A stretch of 64,000 nt of DNA from Candidatus Laterigemmans baculatus (GTDB lineage Bacteria > Planctomycetota > Planctomycetia > Pirellulales > Pirellulaceae). The position numbers were made by a program, and so were the translations under genes. Position 1 is the stretch's first letter. Each line of letters opens with the position of its first letter. The stretch is taken from positions 1-64,000 of the forward strand of contig NZ_WRPR01000043.1 in assembly GCF_010367455.1 (NCBI RefSeq). Reading direction: 5' to 3'. Under the pieces are notes generated by a model that searched no databases, was not told the DNA's origin, and saw only the letters and a program-made list of their open reading frames with translations. Shown here one piece after another: positions 19,005 through 28,300 of this stretch.

Positions 19005-20353
19005 GTGTGGATGCCGCCCCAACCGACCCGGTTCAAGGCTCTCCTTCTGGTGCAGGCCCCACTTCCGGTGTAGGCCCCGCTTCCGGTGCAGGTCAGCCCG
19101 ACGCCGCCACGGCGCAGCGGGCACTGCGTGAGAGCGCCGAACGCGAACGCCTCGAGCAGCTCCTCGAGGAGTCGCGCAACATTCGTGGCGTCTCGCTGTG
19201 GCAAGACGCGTGGCGACGGCTGAAGCGAAATCGCGTGGCGATTTTCTCGCTGTGGCTCCTCGCGACGGTGGCGCTGCTGGCGTTCATCACTCCGCTGCTA
19301 CCGCTGCAGAGCCCGGTCGACAAAGATCTGCAGAACCGCCGTTTTCTGCCGCCCAACTTGGCCGCGGCGCATTTGGGTGACCGGCCGAGCCTGCAATTTG
19401 CCGACAACCGGCTGACCGCCGAACTGGCGGAATTCGAAACCCGAATCGCCGAACTTCGCTCTGAAGCAGCGCAGATCGTCGACCCGGCGGCGCGGGAGAA
19501 GCGGATGGTGGAGATCGACCAACGGGTCGAGGTCGACCATCCGTTCCATCAACTGTGGCACGATCTCGGCCCGGTCAGCTGGGCGATGGTCCAGGTCCGG
19601 ATCGCGATCTTTGGCGACTGGGCGATTCCATCGATTTTTGGCACCGATGATCTCGGCCGCGATCTGCTCGCCCGCGTGTTTTGGGGAGCCCGCGTGTCGT
19701 TGATCGTGGGGCTGGTCGCGACGCTGGTCAGCCTCGTCATCGGCGTCAGCTACGGTGCGATCGCGGGTTACTTCGGCGGCGTCATCGATGCGGCGATGAT
19801 GCGGATCGTCGACTTGCTGTATTCGATTCCATTTATTTTCGTCGTCATCTTCGTGCTCACGTTCTTGGAAGACGACAAGACGAAAGCGTACTTGGAATCG
19901 GTCGGGGTCAGCCGGATGACGATCTTCTATTTGTTGATCGGTGCGATTTACTGGCTGACCATGTCACGCGTGGTCCGAGGTCAAGTCCTCTCCCTCCGCC
20001 ATGAACAATTCATTGAAGCGGCACGAACGATTGGGGCTCCCCAAGGACGAATCATTTTTCGCCATCTGGTTCCCAACGTGTTGGGCATCGTCATTGTTTA
20101 TATGACGCTGACGATTCCTGCTGTGATGTTGTTTGAGGCGTTTTTGTCGTTCCTGGGGATTGGAGTGGAACCGCCCGACGTCTCTTGGGGACTGTTAATG
20201 GATGAGGGCGTCAAGGCACTCTCGAGCGTCAAAACCTTTTGGTGGCTTGCGCTGTTCCCCGGGCTTGCGATGGCCATGACGCTGTTCGCGTTGAACTTTT
20301 TAGGCGACGGTTTGCGGGACGCCTTAGATCCTCGAATGAAGAATCGCGACTAA
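19001..20353 (+). CDS. oppC: Oligopeptide ABC transporter, permease OppC with enlarged loop
   Basis: A 450-residue permease, well above the usual 290-310. It has an extra N-terminal segment of about 65 residues containing GAGPTSGVGPAS repeats and a charged helix, then TM1 (AIFSLWLLATVALLAFITPL). A loop of roughly 110 residues follows, with a charged predicted helix (LTAELAEFETRIAELRSEAA). The canonical permease core comes last (DDLGRDLLARVFWGARVSL, and the EAA motif in EQFIEAARTIGAPQGRIIFRHLVPN). The GTG start overlaps the oppB stop by four bases. The enlarged extracytoplasmic loop could contact the binding protein. The rest of the fold is intact. Confidence 0.92.
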   Translation: MSVDAAPTDPVQGSPSGAGPTSGVGPASGAGQPDAATAQRALRESAERERLEQLLEESRNIRGVSLWQDAWRRLKRNRVAIFSLWLLATVALLAFITPLLPLQSPVDKDLQNRRFLPPNLAAAHLGDRPSLQFADNRLTAELAEFETRIAELRSEAAQIVDPAAREKRMVEIDQRVEVDHPFHQLWHDLGPVSWAMVQVRIAIFGDWAIPSIFGTDDLGRDLLARVFWGARVSLIVGLVATLVSLVIGVSYGAIAGYFGGVIDAAMMRIVDLLYSIPFIFVVIFVLTFLEDDKTKAYLESVGVSRMTIFYLLIGAIYWLTMSRVVRGQVLSLRHEQFIEAARTIGAPQGRIIFRHLVPNVLGIVIVYMTLTIPAVMLFEAFLSFLGIGVEPPDVSWGLLMDEGVKALSSVKTFWWLALFPGLAMAMTLFALNFLGDGLRDALDPRMKNRD

Positions 20354-20373
20354 CGCGACGGACACGCACGCTC

Positions 20374-21402
20374 ATGTCGACCCTGCCCACTGTGAATCGC
20401 GGCACCGAAGCGACCGCACCGCCCCAGCCCGTGCTGGCTGTCGAAGACCTCCGCGTCAGCTTTCGCAGCGACGAGGGAGAGGTCCGCGCCGTCCGCGGCG
20501 TCTCGTTCGACGTCATGCCTGGAGAATGCTTGGGGCTGGTCGGCGAGAGCGGTTCGGGCAAGAGCGTGACGAACCTGGCGCTGATGGGGCTGGTGCCACG
20601 CCCGCCGGGAAGGGTTGATTCGGGGCGCGCTTGGTTCGACGGAGACGATCTGCTGGCGCTTCCCGATGCGGAACTGGAAACGATTCGCGGCCGCCGGATC
20701 GCGATGATTTTCCAAGACCCAATGACGGCGCTCAATCCGCTGATGACCGTCGAGCAGCAATTAACCGAGGTCACCCGCAAGCACCTCAAGCTCAATCCCC
20801 GCCAAGCCCGGGACCGAGCGGCGGAGATGCTCGAAGCGGTCGGGATCAGTTCGCCCGCCAAACGACTCCGCGACTACCCCCATCAATTCAGCGGCGGGAT
20901 GCGGCAGCGCGTGATGATCGCGATGGCGCTGTCCTGCGATCCGCAACTGTTGATCGCCGACGAGCCGACCACCGCGCTCGACGTGACGATTCAAGCTCAA
21001 ATCCTCGATCTGCTTCGCGACCTTCAGCACCGCCTAGGAACGTCGATCATCATGATCACGCACGATCTGGGCGTGGTCGCCAACATCTGCCAACGCGTGA
21101 TGGTGATGTATGCCGGACGGATCGTGGAATCGGCCTCGGTCGAGGAGCTGTTCGACGCTCCGCAACACCCTTACACCCAAGGCTTGCTCGATTCGATTCC
21201 GCGGTGGGATCAGCGGGGCAGCGAACAGCTGAAAGCGATTCCCGGTCAGCCGCCGAATCTGGCCACCGCGATCGCCGGCTGTGCCTTTCAACCTCGCTGC
21301 GAGTACGCGATCGACCAGTGCCGCTTGGTCGATCCGCCGCTGGTGACGCTCGGGGCCGACTCGGATCGCGCCGCGGCGTGCCCCGTGCGAGCCCCTCAAT
21401 AA
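20374..21402 (+). CDS. oppD: Oligopeptide ABC transporter, ATPase OppD
   Basis: A 342-residue ATP-binding subunit. Walker A GESGSGKS, Q-loop MIFQDPMTALNP, signature FSGGMRQRV, Walker B LLIADEPTTALD and switch His in ITHDLGV are all intact. The C-terminal peptide-transporter extension carries the Cys residues (CAFQPRCEYAIDQCR) that form the iron-sulfur/zinc-type cluster motif common in Opp/Dpp ATPases. The start is the ATG at 20374, 20 bp after oppC; the longer ORF overlaps oppC. Confidence 0.95.
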   Translation: MSTLPTVNRGTEATAPPQPVLAVEDLRVSFRSDEGEVRAVRGVSFDVMPGECLGLVGESGSGKSVTNLALMGLVPRPPGRVDSGRAWFDGDDLLALPDAELETIRGRRIAMIFQDPMTALNPLMTVEQQLTEVTRKHLKLNPRQARDRAAEMLEAVGISSPAKRLRDYPHQFSGGMRQRVMIAMALSCDPQLLIADEPTTALDVTIQAQILDLLRDLQHRLGTSIIMITHDLGVVANICQRVMVMYAGRIVESASVEELFDAPQHPYTQGLLDSIPRWDQRGSEQLKAIPGQPPNLATAIAGCAFQPRCEYAIDQCRLVDPPLVTLGADSDRAAACPVRAPQ

Positions 21403-21428
21403 ATTCTTGCTGATTGCCTGAGCGCTCG

Positions 21429-22424
21429 ATGATTGCTTCTTCCACACCACTGCTGCGCGTCGAAGACCTGCAGGTCTATTTCCCCTTTAGCCGCGGTTCG
21501 TTGCTGCGGCCCCAGAAGGGTTTTATCCGCGCGGTCGATGGAATCGATCTGGAGATTGGGGAAGGAGAAACCTTCGCGTTGGTCGGCGAATCGGGCTGTG
21601 GAAAGTCAACCACCGCCCGGGCCATCATCAACTTGGTCCGCCCGACCGGAGGGCGAGTGCTGCTCGAAGGCCGCGACATCGCAGGCCTCGGCGATGCCGC
21701 AATGCGTCCTCTGCGGCGGGTCGTCCAAATGGTTTTCCAGGACCCTTTCGCCTCGCTGAATCCCCGGATGACGGTCGGCGATATCATTGGCGAACCGCTG
21801 AAGATCCATCGCTTGGCGGCGGGCCGCGACGCCCAGCTGGAAGTCATTCGCTTGATGGACTTGGTGGGTCTCAACCCTCGGTTCTTGAATCGCTACCCGC
21901 ATGAGTTCAGCGGCGGACAGCGGCAGCGAATCGGGATCGCACGGGCATTGGCCGTCCAGCCCAAGTTGATCCTGTGCGACGAGCCGGTTTCGGCTCTGGA
22001 CGTTTCGATCCAGGCTCAAGTGATCAATCTGCTGATGGATCTCCAGCAACGTTTGGGGCTGTCGTATCTGTTCATCGCGCACGATCTTGGCGTGGTGCGG
22101 CATATCGCGCATCGCGTCGGCGTGATGTATTTGGGGCGGATCGTGGAGACGGCGGCCGTCGACGAGTTGTTCAACAACCCGCGGCATCCCTACACCCAGG
22201 CCCTGCTGTCGGCTGTCCCCACCCCCGACCCGCGGCAGCAATCGACGCGTCAGCGGATCGTTCTTAAAGGAGAAGTTCCCTCGCCCGACCGCGAGTACCC
22301 GGGCTGTTCGTTCGTCGATCGTTGCCCGCTGGCGGAGGCGGGATGCCGAGAAGTGCGTCCGCTGTTGCCAGAAGCCCCGCACGCGACTGCCTGCATCGTC
22401 GAGCAGAGAGCCGAGAGCCACTGA
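21429..22424 (+). CDS. oppF: Oligopeptide ABC transporter, ATPase OppF
   Basis: A 331-residue partner ATPase of OppD. Walker A GESGCGKST, Q-loop MVFQDPFASLNP, signature FSGGQRQRIGIARAL, Walker B LILCDEPVSALD and the switch-His segment AHDLGVV are intact, followed by a C-terminal CSFVDRCPLAEAGCREV Cys motif. The ATG at 21429 is chosen; a TTG five codons upstream is possible. It ends the operon; its stop codon abuts an 8-bp tandem repeat. No terminator hairpin is evident immediately downstream. Confidence 0.95.
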   Translation: MIASSTPLLRVEDLQVYFPFSRGSLLRPQKGFIRAVDGIDLEIGEGETFALVGESGCGKSTTARAIINLVRPTGGRVLLEGRDIAGLGDAAMRPLRRVVQMVFQDPFASLNPRMTVGDIIGEPLKIHRLAAGRDAQLEVIRLMDLVGLNPRFLNRYPHEFSGGQRQRIGIARALAVQPKLILCDEPVSALDVSIQAQVINLLMDLQQRLGLSYLFIAHDLGVVRHIAHRVGVMYLGRIVETAAVDELFNNPRHPYTQALLSAVPTPDPRQQSTRQRIVLKGEVPSPDREYPGCSFVDRCPLAEAGCREVRPLLPEAPHATACIVEQRAESH

Positions 22425-22461
22425 GTACGGAGTACGGAGTACGGAGTACTGGGTACGGAGT
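22425..22461. repeat. 8-bp tandem repeat (GTACGGAG)n
   Basis: About four copies of GTACGGAG, the last ones imperfect, start directly after the oppF stop codon. The motif is close to the GAGTAC hexamers at 5.6 and 13.9 kb but has an 8-bp period. Confidence 0.85.
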
Positions 22462-22504
22462 CCTTGCCCGGCGGCTGAGCGGCGGAATAATGCCGGGGTG
22501 CGAC

Positions 22505-22540
22505 CGCACTTGCGATTGCCCAACCGTTATAATCGTCAAT
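22505..22540 (+). promoter_or_regulatory. Candidate promoter of the secreted thioredoxin-fold gene
   Basis: A perfect TATAAT lies at 22528-22533, about 84 bp upstream of the start codon at 22617. No good -35 hexamer is seen at 16-18 bp spacing; a TTGCGA is present but only 12 bp away. The call rests on the -10 alone and its position in an otherwise gene-free gap. Confidence 0.35.
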
Positions 22541-22616
22541 TCGCGGTCGGGATGTTACCGGCCGCATCGATTGTTTCTCTCGGTTTACCCACGGGCTTCA
22601 CGGAGAAATCGGAACT

Positions 22617-23186
22617 ATGGTACGCACGCTATTTGCCGCCTCGCTGGCGGGTTTGCTGACGATCGCAGCCGTTTCGGCCGGTGCCGCGGAAAAAGCGGCC
22701 GACGGGCTGAAGAAGGGCGATCCGATCGGCGCCTTCTACGTGACGAAAGTCGCCGGTGCCGCGGACGACGGCGTCGAGAAGGGTCAGCAGTTGTGCTATC
22801 GCTGCAAGTACGGCAGCCGCCCGATGGTGATGGTCTTTGCCCGGGAAACCGGCGGCAAAGTCAACGAATTGGTGACGCAGCTGGATCAGGCGGTCGAGCA
22901 GAACAAGGACGCTCAGCTCCGCGGCTTCCTGACGCTGATCGGTGACAAGAAGGAAAATCTGACCAAGCACGCAGAAAAAGTCGCCACCACCACCAAATCG
23001 AAAAACTTCCCGATCGTGGTCGCCGAAGACACCGAGAACGGACCGAACTCCTACCAGCTCGATCCGAAGGCGGAAGTCACGGTCGTGATCGCCAGCGATG
23101 GAGAGGTCATCTCGCGTCACTCGTCCAAGGCGGCCGAGCTCGACGTGGCCGCGGTGATGAATGAAGTCAAGACGATGCTGAAGTAG
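22617..23186 (+). CDS. Secreted thioredoxin-fold-like protein
   Basis: A 189-residue protein with a signal peptide (MVRTLFAASLAGLLTIAAVS followed by AGAA). The mature domain starts with GDPIGAFYVTKVAG and contains CYRCKYGSRPMVMVFAR, a CxxC followed by a beta-strand as in thioredoxin-like proteins, then FPIVVAEDTENGPNSYQLDP and VTVVIASDGEVISRH, which match the later strands of the fold. A redox or metal-handling role in the periplasm is possible; the CxxC is not the usual WCGPC. It has its own candidate promoter upstream and a strong terminator 29 bp downstream, so it is monocistronic. Confidence 0.65.
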   Translation: MVRTLFAASLAGLLTIAAVSAGAAEKAADGLKKGDPIGAFYVTKVAGAADDGVEKGQQLCYRCKYGSRPMVMVFARETGGKVNELVTQLDQAVEQNKDAQLRGFLTLIGDKKENLTKHAEKVATTTKSKNFPIVVAEDTENGPNSYQLDPKAEVTVVIASDGEVISRHSSKAAELDVAAVMNEVKTMLK

Positions 23187-23214
23187 TCGCGTTCCCGACG
23201 CGCCCCAAAACGCA

Positions 23215-23248
23215 AACCCGGCGTCCACTCCCAGACGCCGGGTTTTTT
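23215..23248 (+). terminator. Rho-independent terminator
   Basis: An 11-bp perfect stem, AACCCGGCGTC / GACGCCGGGTT (23215-23225 and 23234-23244), with an 8-nt loop and a run of six T (23243-23248). It ends the transcript of the secreted thioredoxin-fold gene. Confidence 0.95.
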
Positions 23249-23256
23249 CGTGCCCC

Positions 23257-23430
23257 GTACGTCAGGCTTTCCAGCCTAACCGATGCGTCTCATCAGCCGC
23301 CACGCGCTAGCGTCCGGTTTCTACGGCGTTTTCGAAAACCGGGGGCTAGCGCCCGGCGGCTGATGAATAACAGGGTTCTCTGCCAGAGTGCATATTCAGG
23401 ACAGTTGTCAGGCTGGAAAGCCTGACGTAC
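23257..23430. repeat. Nested repeat: GTCAGGCTTTCCAGCCT ends around a GCTAGCG element
   Basis: The outer arms 23257-23277 and 23410-23430 are perfect 21-bp inverted repeats containing GTCAGGCTTTCCAGCCT. Inside them, 23291-23369 is a complete copy of the GCTAGCG family, itself framed by CATCAGCCGCC and GGCGGCTGATG. One palindromic element appears inserted within another. It lies between the convergent thioredoxin-fold gene and aspS. Confidence 0.9.
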
Positions 23431-23434
23431 ACGC

Positions 23435-25210
23435 TTACGACTTGACCGAGACGCTGCGGAGGGCGAGCTCTTTGAGCTGCTTGTCGTCGACCGATCCGGG
23501 CGCTTCGGTCATGTTGTCGTACGCTCGCTGCGTCTTGGGGAAGGCGATCACTTCGCGGATGTTCTCCAGTCCGGCGAACAGCATCACCCAGCGGTCGATG
23601 CCGAGCGCGATCCCGCCGTGCGGCGGGGCCCCGAACCGCAGGGCGTCGAGCAGGAAGCCGAACCGGTCCTTGGCCGTTTCTTCGTCGATCCCCAGCAGAT
23701 CGAAGACCTGCCGCTGGATCTCCTGGTCGTGGATTCGGATCGTCCCGCCGCCCGCTTCGGAACCGTTGATGACCAAATCGTAGGCCTGGGCGCGACACGC
23801 TTCGGGATCGCTCGCCAGCCGCTCGAGGTCCTGCGGCCGCGGCGCGGTGAAGGGGTGGTGCATGGCGACAAACCGCCCTTCCTCTTCGTCGCGCTCGAAC
23901 ATCGGGAACTCGACGACCCAGGAGCAGTGCAGCGCGCCCGGCTCATACAGCTTCAGCTCGGCACCGAGCCGTTTGCGGAGTCCGTTGAGCCCTTTGCAGG
24001 TGACGTTCCAGGAATCGGCCAGGATCAGCAGCAGGTCGTTCGGCTCGGCTTCCATCGCGGTGGCGATTTCCGCAAGGTGTGCGTCCTCGAGGTTTTTGCT
24101 GATCGGCGACCACAGCGTGCCTTCGGGCTCGACGCGGAACCAGGCCAAGCCTTTCGCGCCAAAGTCGTGTTTGACGTATTCGGTCAGCTCGTCGATCCGC
24201 TTGCGCGAGAAATCGCCCGCCGCGTTCTTGACGTTGATCCCTCGGACGAAACCGCCGGAGTCGGCCGCTCCACGGAACACGCGGAACTCGGTCTTTTTGG
24301 CGATCTCGGTCAGATCGACGATCTCCATCCCGAACCGCAGGTCGGGCGCGTCGTGCCCGAACCGCCGCATCGCCTCGTCATAGGTCATTCGGGGCAGCGG
24401 CGTGGGGACGTCCACTCCGAGGATGTTCTTTGCCGTCCGAGCGACCAGGCCGTCGATCATGCCGATCACATCGTCGGCGTCGACGAACGACATCTCCATG
24501 TCGAGCTGCGTGAATTCGGGTTGCCGGTCGGCCCGCAGATCCTCGTCGCGGAAGCACTTGGCGACTTGGACGTAGCGGTCAAATCCGGCGACCATCAAGA
24601 TCTGCTTGTACAGCTGAGGCGACTGGGGCAGCGCGTAGAACTTGCCCGGATGGACGCGGCTCGGAACCAGATAGTCGCGGGCCCCTTCGGGCGTGCTGCG
24701 GCCGAGGATCGGCGTCTCGACGTCGATGAAGTCGTTCTCGGCAAAATAGTCCCGCATCTCCTTGATGATCTGGCTGCGAAGGATCAGCGACCGCTGCATG
24801 GCGGGTCGCCGCAGATCGAGGTAGCGGTAGCGGAGCCGCAGATCCTCGCCCGGCAGCTCCTGCTGGGTCGGTACGAAGGGAGGACTGTCGCAGTCGTTCA
24901 GCAGCTCGACCTCTTCGCTCCGCAGTTCGACTTCGCCGGTGGCCAGTTTGTCGTTCTTCTTGCCTTCGAGCCGTGCCGCCACGACTCCCCGCACGCGGAT
25001 GCACGACTCGTTCGACAGCCGACCGGCCGCGTCGACGTTCGCTTGACCACTCTCGGGACCGACCACGACTTGGGTGATCCCATACCGATCGCGGAGGTCG
25101 ATGAACACCGCCCCGCCGTGATCCCGCGTGCTTTCGACCCAACCACAGAGGGTGACGGTTTGTCCAATATGCTCGGGGCGGAGTTGGCCACAGGTGTGCG
25201 TACGGAGCAA
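23435..25210 (-). CDS. aspS: Aspartyl-tRNA synthetase
   Basis: A 591-residue class II synthetase charging tRNA-Asp. It has an N-terminal OB-fold (QTVTLCGWVESTRDHGGAVF), the motif 2 region CFRDEDLRADRQPEFTQLDMEMSF (quoted in part), the bacterial GAD insertion domain, and motif 3 GIALGIDRWVML. The start is a TTG at 25210 with GAAGGA upstream at normal spacing; this gives the conserved MLRTHTCGQL N-terminus. The length fits bacterial-type AspRS (about 590). Whether it is discriminating cannot be decided here. Confidence 0.97.
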   Translation of the reverse strand: MLRTHTCGQLRPEHIGQTVTLCGWVESTRDHGGAVFIDLRDRYGITQVVVGPESGQANVDAAGRLSNESCIRVRGVVAARLEGKKNDKLATGEVELRSEEVELLNDCDSPPFVPTQQELPGEDLRLRYRYLDLRRPAMQRSLILRSQIIKEMRDYFAENDFIDVETPILGRSTPEGARDYLVPSRVHPGKFYALPQSPQLYKQILMVAGFDRYVQVAKCFRDEDLRADRQPEFTQLDMEMSFVDADDVIGMIDGLVARTAKNILGVDVPTPLPRMTYDEAMRRFGHDAPDLRFGMEIVDLTEIAKKTEFRVFRGAADSGGFVRGINVKNAAGDFSRKRIDELTEYVKHDFGAKGLAWFRVEPEGTLWSPISKNLEDAHLAEIATAMEAEPNDLLLILADSWNVTCKGLNGLRKRLGAELKLYEPGALHCSWVVEFPMFERDEEEGRFVAMHHPFTAPRPQDLERLASDPEACRAQAYDLVINGSEAGGGTIRIHDQEIQRQVFDLLGIDEETAKDRFGFLLDALRFGAPPHGGIALGIDRWVMLFAGLENIREVIAFPKTQRAYDNMTEAPGSVDDKQLKELALRSVSVKS

Positions 25211-25321
25211 AGCAACGTTCCTTCGTGAACGATGGGCGCGGCCCGACCGGAACCGCGCGGAGAGTGCGGGAAAAGTCGGGCATTCTAGCGACGAAGAGCC
25301 GACACCGAAAAGGTGAGCAAG

Positions 25322-28300
25322 CTACCGCCCTGCCTCGACCTTGATTTCGGCGACTCCCGGAAGGCTTTTCGCGTTGGGGTCGCTCGGTGGTTTGTCGAGC
25401 GCCAGGAAGGTGAGCAGGTCGAGCAACTCCTGCCGGCTGAGCTGCTTCTCCAGTTCCTCCGGCATCATCGAGAGCTCGCTCAGCCTTTCTTGCTCGATTT
25501 CGTCACGCGGAATCGTCTCGGTCTTTCCGCCCTGCAGCTTGAGCACGACGCGCTGCGGATTGCTCTCCACGGCAATCCCCGAAAGGACGCGGCCGTCGAC
25601 CGTCAGCACGTTGGTCTGCTGGTACCCGACGCCGATCACCAAGCTCGGGTCGAGCACGTTGGAGAGCAGTTGGTCGAGCGTCGTGCGGCCGATCAGCGTG
25701 ATGTCAGGCCCCACCTCCTGGCCCTGCCCGTGGATCTTATGGCACTGGGCGCAGAGCTTGGTGAATACCGCCTGGCCGCGATGCGGATTGCCGGCTTGCT
25801 GGCCGAGCTGAACGCGAATCTCGGCGATCAGCTGGTCGGCCTCGGGATTCCGCCCGCTGCGGATCGAACCCCACCGCGAGCGGACCATCTCGGCGAGCTC
25901 CGGATCGCCGGCCGCGAGCAGCTGCCGGACTTGATTGACGTGGAGCGCCGTGGCTGGAATTTCGTCGCGGCCGATTCGCTCGAGCAACGCCTTGCTCCAA
26001 GACGCCCGCTGAGTGAGCAGTTCGATCGCTTTGGGCTGTACCGCGGGCTCCTGAAGCGAGTAATTCCGCAGCACCACCTCGGCCACCTGCGGCAGCGCGA
26101 GGCGTCCCAGGGCAGCCAGTGCCGCGCCGCGAAATTCGGGCGACGATTGCCGTGGCCGGCTGAGGATCGCGTCGACTTCCTCGAGCACCGACCCGTGTCC
26201 CGCTGCGACGAGTGCCTCGAGCGCTTCGAGCCGCACTGCCGCGGGCGATTCGGTCGAAGCGAGCCGAGCCCGCACGGCGGCCACTCCGGCTGGATCGCTC
26301 CAGGTCGTCGCCAGCAGCGCCGCGGGAATCAGTAATGGATGGTCCGCCTCGGCAAACACCTTCTCCAGCTCGGGCCGGAGCTCCTTGCGAAGCGACTCGA
26401 GTCCCGGACCCCCCAATTCTCCCGACTGGATCTTCGCGGTCAGCATCCGTAGCGTTTCGGCCGCCGTGCCGAAGTCGGTCATCGCCCTAGCAGTCGTTCC
26501 GTCGGTCGCTTCACCAGCGAGCATCGCGGTCAGCAAGGCTGCGACGGTCGAGGCATTCTTCTCTCCGCCGTCGAGCAAGCGTTCGATCGCTCGCGGCAGA
26601 ATCTCACGCATCACGGCCGCCTGTCGCAACTCCTCGCGACGGGCCTGTTCGAGAAAACGGTCGCCCTGCGAGTCGAGCAGCGGGTAGAGGTTTTGCCAGA
26701 TCACGTTCGGCAGGATCTTGTCGTCCCCGACGTGGGTCAAGGCGTCGCCGAGCAGAGCAATCGCGTCGAGCCCCTCGATCTTGTTCGCAGCGATCACCAC
26801 CTGCAGCCGCACATCGGCCGATGGATCCGCGACGAGGGCGGCGACTTGGCGGGTGACCGCCGGGCTGGGGTTGCGGAAATTGCCCGCCGCGCGAACGCCC
26901 CACGCGCGATAGCCCGGGTCGGTATGCCGCAAGAGTGCTGCGTGGAATAGCTCCTCCAAGCGGCCCGTGCTGACCAGCGACCACAAGGCGTGCATCCGCG
27001 TCTTGCGAGCGACCGACGCGTCCATCACGAGTCGCTCGAGCTGCGGCCGCGTCTCGGACGAGTCCCGCTCGGCGAGCAACCGTTCGGCGAGCAACCGCTG
27101 GGCGAGATCGCGGAAGTAGACGTTCGGGCTGTGCAGCCGCTCGACGAGCTGTGCGTCGGTCTCTTCCGCCAAATCAAAGCGGGGAGCCCGCGGTGTGTCT
27201 TGGTAGCGAATTCGATAGAGCCGCCCATGCAGACGATCGACTCCCGCCGGATCGCGATTGGCGTCTTGATAGCAGTGGAATCGGTCGTACCAGTCGAGGA
27301 CGTACAAGCACCCATCGGGCCCCGTCTTCTGGACCACCGGCATGAACCACACATCGTTGGCTTGCAGAAAGTCTTCTTCGGTCGTGCCGAAGTAGGTCGC
27401 TCCGTCGCGCTGCAATTTGTCGACGTTGATCGCCCCAGCGTGGACGTTCCCCATGTACAGCTTGTCGCGATACGGTTCAGGGTAGGCGTCGCTGTCGAAG
27501 TAATGGATTCCGCAGTACGCGGCCAATTGGTGTTTGTGCTCGACGATCGATTCCATCTTCCAGGTGTAAGGCGGATAGGGGCCTCCTTGGCGGTGGTAGT
27601 AACCAGTCTCAACCAAGTGCCAAAGGTGGTCGATTACGCACGCGCTGACGAACGCACTTCCCTCGGGATCCCAAGCGATGCCCCAGGGATTGCTGGTTCC
27701 CTCGGCGAAGACTTCGAAGGCGCGGGTGCGGGGATGGATGCGGAACAGGGCACAGGTGAAGTGGTGCTCCTTGCCCTGGTGCTTGATATGGCTCGGGTTG
27801 AAGACCCCGTTGAGCCCATACAGCCAGCCGTCGGGCCCCCAGGTCAGCGAATTCGGCAGCTCGTGCGTATCGTCGCGGCCGAACCCGGTGACGACGACCT
27901 CCCGCGTATCGGCGACGCCATCGCCGTCGGTGTCCTGCATGAAGAGGATGTCGGGAGCGTTGGCCACCCACACGCCTCCATAGCCGACGGCGATCCCCGA
28001 GGGAATATTCAGGCCGTCGGCGAAGATGGTCGTCTTGTCGACTCGCCCATCGCCGTCGGTGTCCTCGAGGACTTTGATCCGGTCGCGTCCCGGGCCCGGA
28101 GCACGACGCGGATACTCGAGACTCTCGGTGACCCAAAACCGTCCCCGCTCGTCGATCGTCATCGAGACCGGGTTGACCAGCTGCGGCTCGGCGGCGACGA
28201 GCTCCACCGAAAAACCTTCCGGGACGCTCATCTTCTGCAGCGCTTCCTCCGGCGACAGCGGCGGCCCGGGCGGCTTTTCCTGGCGGCGTGGGATGAACTC

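Noticed and set aside
23435-23450. Repeat end adjacent to aspS as an attachment site
   Set aside because: No integrase gene and no matching second site in the window; the repeat is one of several dispersed copies.
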